DNA of 64,000 bases. It comes from Ashinkailepas kermadecensis. Lineage: Eukaryota; Arthropoda; Thecostraca; Neolepadidae. The first letter of the stretch is position 1, and the number at the start of each line of letters is the position of its first letter. A program made the position numbers and the translations under genes. The DNA lies in assembly GCA_034440615.1 (NCBI GenBank), contig JAOTOM010005049.1, positions 248,001-312,000 on the forward strand, given 5' to 3'. The notes below the pieces were generated by a model. The model searched no databases and was not told where the DNA came from. It saw nothing but the letters and a program-made list of their open reading frames with translations. This document shows, one piece after another, positions 30,922 through 42,900 of this stretch.

Positions 30922-33900
30922 GTGAGTCCGGCGTGAGGCGGCGTGAGTCCGGCGTGAGGCGGCGTGGCGCGTGTCGGCTTCAGATGGGTAGCGCTTGAAG
31001 CGGCCGGCAATGGCAGGACGCGACCGACCGCCGCTTTAGTCGCCTCAGCTTTGTACAGGTGGTGAGGATAGATATTTGATAGTCTGCTTCCACCACACGA
31101 ATGGATATAGGTCGTGAGAATAGACATTAGATGTCCTTCTCCCGCCACACGAATTGGAAGCATCGGGTTGTAATTTGCACCACCTGCGTCTGTTTCCACA
31201 TCCCATCATATGCATATGCACTGCAAAGCTTCAAGCAGGCTCTTGGGAACTGCATCACGATGCCGATCTACCGCAAGGGGCAAAACTGGACTCCAATCCA
31301 ACACAGCACAAACAGAAGAGCGATTCACATTCAACTCTACATCGACCGTGAGACTCGCATGCAATGCATTCGTTTGTATCAGATACGTGATCAATACAGT
31401 TTGCATATGGGTAAACCAATGGCTGCACCCAACAACTTGTACATAGGGAAGGGATGACTGCAGCCCACGCCGCTCGCCTGCCACACCATACACGGTGTCA
31501 CCATATCGGTACACCATACACGGTGTCACGTCCGCCTGGCATCTGATAGGGAGGATCCACCTCGGACTCGCCAGGGGGCGCAGGCTTCCATCTTCGCCCC
31601 TCCTCTTTGGTTACGCCACTGGAAGCACACCAGACCATTTTCGAAAAGAAATAAAACAGGGAGACAATATCGCGCTAAGCCTTTTCTAAAATAGCAAAGG
31701 GACTACGAAAATGTCAGCGTACTAGCACCCTCTGATGTGTCTGCTTTCTGGAGACCAACTCCCTGCTTGTCCCTCCAAGGGCGCTGGCTTCGGCACTGTT
31801 TGAGCGGTCGGTGAGCGCGGCGCCGTTTCAGGCTCGGTGAAGTGGGTGGCATCGCTGCAGTATCGCAGTAGCGACATGCACTTCTGCGGCGGCGCCGTCA
31901 TCAACGACCACTGGGTGCTCACTGCTGCTCACTGCATGATCAACACGTGAGTGAAGCGTCGTCTGTTGTCTGTCATCTGTCACTCGTCGTCTGTCGTCTG
32001 CCGCTCGAAAGGCTGTCTGTCGTCTGTCATCTGCCACATGCCGTCTGTCGTCTGCCGCTCGAAAGGCTGTCTGTCATCTGTCATCTGCCACATGCCGTCT
32101 GTCGTCTGCCGCTCGAAAGGCTGTCTGTCGTCTGTCATCTGCCACATGTCGTCTGTCGTCTGTCGCATGTCGTCTGTCATCTGTCACATGTCGTCTGTCG
32201 TCTGTCGCATGTCGTCTGTCGTCTGCCGCCTAGCTAGTTATTTGGGTTTTAGGGTGCGTCGACAACTATGGTCATATTGCGCCCATAACTCAGGTAGTAA
32301 TTGGAATGCGGCTAGAGGTAGTAATTAAGCCTCTCTTTGTGGGCACCACCTACGTGGTCCTGTTGTGCTGTAGATTTCACATGCAATGCATATCAGTGAG
32401 GAGCATATATCGCCGAAAACGATACGTCAGAAAGGAAGTCCATCAGTCGTTCCGGTTGGACATTGTTAGAGGCGTCGGACAGAATATCACTAAGTGGACC
32501 TATCTGCGTAAATCCAAAGTGACGTCTTCGCTCATCAGCATAAACAGGACACGAGATCAAAACATGGCGAACTGTCAGTGGTGCACGACGTCTTGAGCAC
32601 CGAGGTTTGTCGCCACCGCACAACAAATAACCGTGAGTGGCATAAGTATGCTCTATGCGGAAGCGGCACAGTGTAACCTCTTCTTGTCTATGCTTACACA
32701 GGACGAGCTCCATGGTCTCAGACGTTGCTTAATTGCTCTAAGTTTGTTTGCCTGTGACGCGTCCCGCATTGCCTGCCACTTGCTTAGGAGGAAAATGGAC
32801 ACCTCTCGGTAATGGTTTGTGGCAGGAAGTGGTAGTGTCCGAGTACACGGCGCACGCGCTACTCGCTTGCCGCAGCATCCGCCAACTCGTTTCCAGAAAT
32901 ACCCACATGGCTAGGAAGCCATCACAGGATCACCCGCCATCTCATGTTGCGCATATTGGTAAGACTGCTTAGTATATCACGCAAAAGGGGGTTGGACAGA
33001 TGAAATGTGTGCTGGGCCGAAAGGCTGCTTAAAGAATCGGTAAAGATAACATGTCGATCGCACTCTGACACTTCGATGTAGCATAAAGCTTCCAAAATAG
33101 CGATGAGTTCTGATGAGTACACATATGCGTACATCGGGACGGAACAGGATCGGGTGACAGAGCCACAAACAAAAGCACTGCCCACACCGTCCTCCGTTCG
33201 AGATCCATCGGTATAGGTTGTCGTCCTGCCCTGAAATGATTCAATGTGTTCCAGAGCCAGTGCGCGAAACTCTTCTGGAGGATCTCTGTTTTTCTCGTAT
33301 TCGCCAGGGTATTCGCATTCTCGTGTTCTCGTATTCACTTCTGGTGCGATCAGCTCCCATGGGTGAGTCTGCATGTCTTCAACTTCCCGAATTTCTTGGG
33401 GACGAAGCTGACTTTCCTGGAAAAGCTTACGAATGAGCACACCAAAAGGCGCAAAGCTCAAGTTTCGCTCAGTTGAAAAGAGGGTTGGTAGTCGTCGCGA
33501 AAAAAGCATGCGAGTAGGCCGGATGGTCAGGGAACCGGCGAAGATTACAAGCGTACCACATTCCCAGCCTTTCTCTGCGCAGACAGAGAGGCGGCTCGTG
33601 TATTTCTGCTAAAAGACTAATCGTGGATGAAGTGCGGAATGCTCCGGTTGCGATACGGATAGCAGTATGGTGAACGGTGTCCAATGTTCGTGTGGTGGAA
33701 TTGCGTGCTCCATCATAAATAAAACACGCGTAATCCATCTTTGAACATATCAGCGACCAACATAGCAAAATCAGGAGCTCCTGTCCGCTCCATAACTGGT
33801 ACGCGAAACACATTTTAAGATGTTGAGGGATTTAACACACTATTCGCGAAGTGTTTTAAAATGTTCCCCATGGGTAAGATACGAGTCAAAAGTTACTCCA

Positions 33901-36900
33901 AGAAACCTCACCGAAGATTGCACCGGAACCTGGTTCCAGTTTATATTAAGTGAGATATCTGCACAGTTACGCCGGCGGCAGAAGTGCATTGCGGTTGTTT
34001 TTATAGTTGAGAAACGAAATCCATTAATGACACGCCACTCTCCAAGTCTGCGAACAGCCAACTGGAGACTTCTCGACATAGCCGACAGCCTAGCTGTGCT
34101 GCACCAAATGGCAAAATCGTCCACAAAGAGCGGCCGGCCAAGTCCTGGTGGAACTGAGCCACCTATGTCGTTAATCATCATCGCGAACAGCGCCACACTC
34201 AACACCTATGGGACACCGTTTACTTGCAGAGATCTAGTGGATGGCTGGTTGCCAACGCGAACGCGGAAGTGTCGCTCGGCCAGGAAATTATGGATGAAGA
34301 TTTCAATTGACTCACGAATACTACATTTATATACTTTTGTCAGAATACCTTGACGCCAAGTCGTGTCATATGCCGCTTCAATGTCAAACAAGACAGCGCC
34401 GACATGTCTTTTCTGTTTAAATGCTATACGTACTGCCGTGCTCAGGGTTAAAAGGTGGTCAATGGAGCTCCTGTTCTTCCTAAGACCACACTGTGCATCT
34501 GAAAAAATGTCGTTCCCTTCCTAAAACCACGTTAGTCTATTAGTCATGAGCTTCTCCATTAGCTTACACATGCACGAGGTAGTAGATATTGGGCGATAGT
34601 GGAGCGGTTCCAGTCCGCTTTTGCCAGGCTTCAACACTGGGCCACAATTGCTTCCCGCCAGGCTAACGGAAAGTCACCTCGTTGTCAAATCTTGTTCAAC
34701 ATGCTTAGGAGGGTTTCGAACGCGCATTGAGGGAGATGTTTAACATTTCATTGTGGATGTTGTCTGGACCTTCGGAAACACTTCGGAGCTTCGACACGGC
34801 GGATGCCATTTCGGCCATTGTGAAAGTCCGGTTATAACGTAGGTTGTCAGTGGTGGTGAAGTCAATCGGATATCTTTCACATCGGGACATGTGGCGCAAG
34901 AATTATGGGTCCAAATTGCTACCTCTGCTATGGTCCGAAAGGGCGCGGGCAATTTCATTGGCTACATCGGTGGCGTTAGTCACGTCTCTGTCTGTTGCCC
35001 ATGGCTACATCGGTGGCGTTAGTCACGTCTCTGTCTGTTGCCCATTGGCTACATCGGTGGCGTTAGTCACGTCTCTGTCTGTTGCCCATTGGCTACATCG
35101 GTGGCGTTAGTCACGTCTCTGTCTGTTGCCCATACGCAGCACGGGCAGGGGAATTGGTGACTGTTGGCCTGCCACTCGTTTGAGTCTAGACCACACTTGC
35201 CCAGTCGGGGTATGTTTGTTTATTTGGCTCACATATTCTGGCCACGATAGCTGCTTCGCCGTCCGGACAGCACGTCGTGCTAGAGCCCTGGTCATATGGA
35301 TGATAATCCTATTTTGTGAAGTGGCTTTGTGTAGTATTTGTGTACAACTTTATGTAGGCTCGTTTCCTCGCACCTATGGCGTCTCCGCATTCTTCCGTCC
35401 ACCATGGGACTGGATACGCCGGGGAGCACCAGAGGTGCGCGACATGATTGCTCATCCAGACTGTATGAGCAGTGAGATGAATTCTTCCACACATTGTGGT
35501 TGCTTCTGGTCATCGGCTGACCACGCTGCTTCAAGCTGCACTCGGTAGTTAGTCCAGTTTACTTTGCGAAGGTTCCATCGTGGCGGCCCCAGTCCAAGGA
35601 TTGGGCCATCACGGTATTCGAGCAAAACTGGAAAGTGGTCACTGTCCGCCGGAGGGGACAGTGACTGGATCCCAGAGGGTGACAGGATCCCAGAGGGTCA
35701 CTGTCCGCCGACCAACCGAAACATTGTACCAGCTGGGGACTCGAGATACCCAAGTCCAGGGCAGAGGTCCGTCCGGATGGCAAACTAAAGTGAGTGCTGG
35801 TACCTGTATTTAAGATGCACAAGGTCTCATCGTATAAAAATCGTTCCATCAGACGTCCACGACCGCTGACGTTTGTACAACCCGAAACGGTATGGTGGGC
35901 GTTAAAATCGCCCAGAATTAAGACCGGTTGAGGAAGCTGAGAACAGAAATGCTTCATCCCAGTAGATGGGAACGCAGTCCCAGGAGGTGGGTGGACGCTT
36001 CACAACGAATCCAGTCATAGACCAAAGTGCACCCTGGCAGCAACGGCTTGGAGGGGTGTTCAAGAGCAATGGTTGCGCGGGAACACTATGGTGAATGCCT
36101 AGGATTACTCCACCGTGGGGGATATTGTCACTTGCTACTTATCTTCGATAGAGGGTGTAGCATTTCACCTGGATAGCCGTCTGGCAACAGTTTTCTCTCC
36201 TGCAGTCAGAACGCCACCGGACAAGACTTGTTGAGCACCGCCAGCAGGTCATGGGCACTGCTCTCAAATCCTCTGCAGTTCCATTGTAAAATAGCCTGTA
36301 TAGAGGGTTATTTTAAACAGGGGTAAAGTAAGTTAATTCATGACGAACTAGCCGGTGCCCGCGGGTCGGATGACGTACGCGCTCGCGCCCTCGGACTGAC
36401 CCCGCCGGTTGGCGAGACCGGCGGAGGCCAAACGCGCTTCCGGCCTGTTGCAGGCGACCAGCGGGAATGGTCGCCAGCATGGGGAGGTATGGGAGGTGGC
36501 CCATCACCCTCCCAGTCTCTGCAGTACGAGGAGAGTTGGCTCGTGGAGTTTGGGACGGTGCGAGGCAGGCCTTGGGGGCCGGTCTTCCAGCGCTTGGAGA
36601 CGTGCTCCTTGACCCAGTTCAGGCTGTCTGACCTGGCACCCCCATGTCTGGGTCCCCCGGGGCGGACCTCAATTGTGAGACGTGGTTGGTCCGTCGAGGG
36701 TGCGACTACCGGCACCCGGCCGGAGGTCACTCTCGTCTCATCGGAAATGGTTGGTGGGGGTGGATGAGTTGGGGTGGTTTGGGAGGGCGCAGGAACGGGC
36801 CTGGTGGGGTTGGGGTTGGTTATGGTGGTGGATAAGGATTGAGGGTTGGCGTGGGGTTTCCCCGTGCTCTTCGTCCGTTGGACAAGACTGCAACGTCGGT

Positions 36901-39900
36901 GTCACAAGTCCTAATCCCGGAAAGCTTCTGGGATCTTCCTCAGCGGGGATGGAATGTTGGGCCGAGGAGGAGGTGGGTAGGGGAGAGTTGGAGGTAGGGA
37001 TTGAGCTGGCTGGGGAGGGGTTGAGCTTGGATGAGGAGAGACGGACACGCCTCTTGACTCGCTGGGCCTTGACTCGCTGGACTTGACACGCATCAGGGCA
37101 ATGAGCTAAGTTAGAAGATGAAAGACACTGATGTGTGTGTGTGTGTGTGTGGTTGCATCAGATACTGTTGTGTGATGTTAGAATTCAGCTTTACCTTTGC
37201 AGCGTATGCTATTCTTGGATGAGCTTCCTCATAGAGCTCAAGCGCCTCACGAAATGTGATCTTTTTATGAACTTTTTTATAACTATCAGGCAGTGTGGAA
37301 TTTTTGGTCTGGCCTGCAATTAGAACAGTGTGGACTCTGCGCTTTACATTTGTCTCGCACATTCCCCACGGATCCACATCTCCCACATGCCTCGCGGTTT
37401 CGACAATGCTGCGATGTGTGTCCAAAATGGGAGCACCGGAAGCACCTCATAAGATTGGGGACAAATACACGAATCTTCACGCGGACATGCTGGACAAAGA
37501 TGAACTCAGGATGCTCCGTTGTGCGAAAAGTTAAGATGATGTTGTTTGTTGGTTGTATTTCTTGTCCTTCTCCAATTGAAATTCTTCGGACCTCTACTAC
37601 TCCCCAATCTGACAGACCATCCACAATGTCGGCGTCCGAAACATCTTGCAAGTCGATGCAGTTGATAACTCCTTTGGAGGAATTTTTGGTGTTGTGAGGT
37701 ATAATTTCTATGCATACGGTGACTATTCTCCTGCTGGTTTAATGCCGTAGAGTGCATGTTATTTCGGTTAACCCATCGCCCTCCTTGCGTCCTCAGCGGT
37801 TTTAAATTCCACTTCAAGTCCACAGTCTCTGAGCTTTTCGCACCTCAGTACAGATCCTAACTTGTTACAAGCTTCCTTTCTCTGGAATGGGGTAAGCAGT
37901 GAAAGTTTCTTGTCTTCGTCTAACCAATTTATAACTAATATACGAGGCGCAGGCGGACCAGTTTCGAGGCCGGGCCCTGCGTGCGTCCCACTCGGATACC
38001 TGGCAGATCGGCTCGTCTGTCCCCTACTGGAGGGGACAGACAGGTTATTTTTCGTGTTGGATGTTGTCATGCACTTGTGTTTGGGTTCGGTTCCTCGAGG
38101 CGCTCCACCACATAGGGCCCTACTGGGGGGGGGGACGCCTGTGTTCCGCGGACGGGAGGACGCCAGACGCCCGAGGAGCTATCTGGGGCTGGCGGCGCCT
38201 TCGCTCGGCTAGGAAAGAGAGGCTCACTATCCCGGCCGAGCTAGAGCGCCGCCCACCCTTTGACCCCTGCCGGCCAGGCCAGCAGGCTCTGGGCCGGGGC
38301 CCAGACTTCCGGCCCGAGGCGACAAGTCGCTTGGCCCATATGGGGCCATACGGGCCGCCCGCCTCTCCGAGATATCGGGGCCAAAGAGGCGTGTTGCTCC
38401 CGGTCACAACTAGCACCGTGCGACGGGGGCCTCAGCCTCCAGGACCCCGTCAACCCCGGGGGACGGACCGAGGGGGCGAGACCACCCCGATACAACTGAG
38501 CAGACATGTAGACCAGGGAATCTGGCCTACCTGCTCGTGACACGGGACGGGTTGTTGTTGCAGGGTTGGATGAGCAGACATGTAGACCAGGGAATCTGGC
38601 CTACCTGCTCGTGACACGGGACGGGTTGTTGAGCAGACATGCAGACCAGGGAATCTGGGCTACCTGCTCGTGACACGGGACGGGTTGTTGAGCAGACATG
38701 CAGACCAGGGAATCTGGGCTACCTGCTCGTGACACGGGACGGGTTGTTGTTGCAGGGTTGGATGAGCAGACATGCAGACCAGGGAATCTGGGCTTCCTGC
38801 TCGTGACACGGGACGGGTTGTTGTTGCAGGGTTGGATGAGCAGACATGCAGACCAGGGAATCTGGGCTACCTGCTCGTGACACGGGACGGGTTGTTGTTG
38901 CAGGGTTGGATGAGCAGACATGCGGACCAGGGAATCTGGCCTACCTGCTCGTGACACGGGACGGGTTGTTGAGCAGACATGCAGACCAGGGAATCTGGGC
39001 TACCTGCTCGTGACACGGGACGGGTTGTTGTTGCAGGGTTGGATGAGCAGACATGTAGACCAGGGAATCTGGCCTACCTGCTCGTGACACGGGACGGGTT
39101 GTTGAGCAGACATGCAGACCAGGGAATCTGGGCTACCTGCTCGTGACATGGGACGGGTTGTTGAGCAGACATGCAGACCAGGGAATCTGGCCTACCTGCT
39201 CGTGACATGGGATGGGTTGTTGTTGCAGGGTTGGATGAGCAGACATACAGACCAGGGAATCTGGGCTACCTGCTCGTGACACGGGACGGGCTGTTGTTGC
39301 AGGGTTGGATGAGCAGACATGCAGACCAGGGAATCTGGCCTACCTGCTCGTGACACGGGACGGGTTATTGTTGCAGGGTTGGATGAAGGACATACAAAGG
39401 GGCGTTGGCACGTGATGAATATCGGAATGGACGATGGGGACTATGAGAGTCCCCGGAAACACCTCCGTGTTTCCACACCCATTGTCGAGGTGGCTGTGGT
39501 AACCCGATGGAGCGCCATTTCCGTAGCCAACCGAGTTACGATGTCGTCTGCCGCTTGAAAGGCTGCCGTTTGTCAATTGTCGTGTGTCGCTTGAAAGGTT
39601 TTCGTCTGTCGTCTGTAGGGCTGTCGTCTTTTGTCGTCTGTCACTTGTATGTTGTTTGTTGTCTGTCGTTGGTTGCCTGTCACCGGTCGTCTGTACTGCT
39701 GTCGTTTGTCGTCTGTCGTCTGTCGTTTGTCGTCTGTCGTTTGTCGTCTGTCGTTTGTCGTCTGTCGTTTGTCGTTTGTCGTCTGTCACTTGTCGTTCGT
39801 CGTATGTTGTTTATCGCCCGTCACTTACCGTCTGTTGTTTGTCGTATATCACTTCTCCGTCGTCTGCCGTGTTGTTGTTGTTGTTGAGCAGTCGGCGGAA

Positions 39901-42900
39901 GCTCACGCTCGTCCCGTCCAGTCAGCACATCAGTCGACTGTTGAGAAAGTTCACACCGATCCCAAGTGTCAAGGCTCACACGGACCTGGACGGAGTCAGT
40001 CGACGTCAATGCAGTGTAAAAATAAATTATGTGGCAATCACGCTGTTGCATTGCAAGTGAAACGTCAAGTCTGCTGTGTAGACACCTTTCTTCAGTTTCG
40101 ATTCGTGTTGTGGAAATTCGTCGAAAATTATAATTGCTGTGCGCTTAAATATTACAGATATTCATCCGTGTTGTTTGATGGAGATTCGCAAGCATCAAAA
40201 ACATGAAATGTAATATAAAAACCGGAATAATCTGCTCTAACACACGGGCTATTGACATTTCAAACATACCATGCAGAGGAACACTGATCCACATCCATTC
40301 CAACACGAGAGTTTGAGGTTTGTTCCATCCAAAGTGATTAACGTAACCCATCACATTGCACTCGCTCACGGACCCACCCCGACCTACACGGCAGCTCCGA
40401 CCCATGAACGTATTGCCCGACCCACGGAACTACCTCGGGTCACGGATCCGCTTCGATCCAGAACACCTGACGCTGGTGGGCAGAGCGACTGGCCTCACCG
40501 CTCTGACTGCGGCCGCATGTCTACAGCGACAAGGACGCGATTCAGGTGGTGACGGGCGGCACCGACCTGGATCGCGCCGACCTGCAGGTCCGCCTGCCCG
40601 TCAAGATCGTCATCGCCCAATACAGCACGTGAGCTGCGTTGTCCGCCTCTCACAGCTGCGGCCGTGACCCGGCGCGGGCGGACGGTCGTGGTGGTGGGGG
40701 GGGGGGGGCACAGGGGGCACAGGTGTCTTTGAGATTGGCACACGTCATGCATTTGTGTGGCGAAAAACTGTGATCTATTGTAACCGGAATGCTACTATTG
40801 ATATATTTATGTGGTGGAAAAGCTGCGGTCTATTGTAACCAGAAGCCGAATATTGATACATCGAGGTCACGGGCTTTACGCCACGACGGGATGGTATGCC
40901 ATTTGCTCTATGTGCCATGTGTGAGTCTCGGTGTTTCTGTATACGTGCACACTTTGGCTTCGGTGAACCCCACGCGGGAGGTCTGGTGTGGCTGTACATC
41001 GTGAATGAAGGCTCCACCGAGTGCTTATCACAAATACTTCCGGACAGATCACTAATGGCAGCTTTCCTCAAATATGTGGCGTCTCCAACTGTGGTGAGAA
41101 GGGCTAAAGATGTCTATTCATACTCGTGGAAAAACATCCTTTGATAATTTTGCGGAAAGTTTCACCGAGCATTGTTGAACTAAGGATGATTATAAAAAGT
41201 AACCAAAAGCTCATATTAAGCCAAATAGAATCACAAATTGGTCTGATATATTTCGTGCATGACCCTTCTTTGGAAACAGTAGATGCACAGACACTTTACG
41301 CACAGGATTTGTAGCACCTGCTTTATGCATCAGGCCGTCTACTAATATTGACGAAAGGGTTTTAATCAAATATAAGTACTCTTATTGGCCCTAATTAAAA
41401 ACCAACATGACAATATGCATTGTAACAAGTACATATGATAGCGATCCTAACAGCATTTGAATGTTCGTCGCTTCTCTATACACCTTCCCTATGCATCTCT
41501 ATACACACATATGTGTGTATATGTGCTTCACATGTGTCTACGAGGAAGTGTCATGTCCGAAATATATCAGACCAAGTTGTGGTTCTAGTTCACTTAATAT
41601 GAACATTTGGTTACTTTATAATCATCTTTAAAAGCATCCTTTGTAAATATACAATTAACATGCAGAGTAACTACATTAATTCACAAACCGTGGAGCGGAA
41701 CCTCGTATGCTCCTCCACAATTGTTATCTTGCGGACAGCACTGGAATCTATGGAACATTGAAGACTACACATGATGTCAGTTCACAAGTATAACAATTGT
41801 CATTCTCCAAGTTATGCGAAAGCATACGGCATATGTTCCGTACGTCCCATATGCCGGGTAATTTGTTTCATTACAAAATCCTTTCTCCAGTGCTAATTTA
41901 GTGAGAATATTCCGGTATCATGAAAGCAATTGGAGAAACGCCACCAATTTGCTTTCTCCCGCCACGACCGACCGTGCAAATCTCTGCCAACGTGCGTCTT
42001 CTGGTCTGTTCTTCAAGAGGCCCTCGCTCCCAATGCTGAATCACACCCCCTACCCCGCCCGCCGTAGACCTCAGCGGTTAAGGTTCAAATCGCAGAACAC
42101 ATTTTATATCGGGCAACTACCTCGGTTTTCCATTTTTCCAAGCTCAATTCAGTAAAAGAGTGAACTCCGTGTCACCACAGTCGTTTTTAGCACCCTTCGT
42201 GTCACCCAGCCGTTTTCACAACACCGGAACCGCGTTTCCGCCACTGAAAGAGTGAACTCCGTGTCACCCCAGCCGTTTTCACAACACCGACAACCCGTTT
42301 CCGCCACTGAAGAAGTGAACTCCGTGTCACTCCAGCCGTTTTCATAACACCGACACCCCGTTTCCGGCACTGAAGAAGTTAGTTAGTTATTTGGGCTTTA
42401 GGGCGCTTCGACCAGAATTGAGCATTCGCGCCCAGCCACTGAGGAAGTGAACTTAGTGTCACTTCAATCGTTTTCACGGCACCGACACCCCGTTTCCGCC
42501 ACTGAAAGAGTAAACTCCGTGTCACCCCAGCCGTTTCCATAACACCAACACCCCGTTTCCGCCGGTCCAGCACGGAGAAGTACAACGACCTGGCGCTGAT
42601 CAAGACGGCCGAGCCGCTGCGGCCGTCGTCTCGCCGGTCTGGCGGGCTGCACCTGCGGCTGGCGGAGACGCGGCCGGCGGCCAACACCACCTGCATGGTG
42701 CTGGGCTGGGGCACCACCAGCTCGGGCGGCCACACCGTGCGGCGGCTGCAGAGGGCGCTGGTCACCACGGTGGCGACCGAACACTGCCGCCAGGCGTACA
42801 GGTGAGCTGCAGCCCTGCAGTCCAGCGGCACACGACTGGCAACGAAACACGGGGCAGACAGATGCAGAGCGAGCGAGCGAGAGCGAGAGCGAGAGAGAGC

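Larger units (their letters stand above)
32232..38100 (-). mobile_element. I-group-like non-LTR retrotransposon (LINE), degenerate, in protease intron 2
   Basis: About 5.9 kb on the - strand with the usual order: gag-like ORF1 with CCHC knuckles, APE-type endonuclease, reverse transcriptase, RNase H and a C-terminal zinc-finger-like segment. The RNase H places it near the I superfamily (I, Ingi, Nimb, Loa). Many stop codons and frameshifts break both ORFs, and a 43-bp segment inside ORF2 has been expanded to four copies. The 3' end probably lies at about 32232 in cccaaataactagctag. The element is antisense to the host gene. Target-site duplications were not identified. Confidence 0.88.

Noticed and set aside
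32922..38070. Active retrotransposon
   Set aside because: Both ORFs carry stops and frameshifts, including one in the GVPQG box of the reverse transcriptase.
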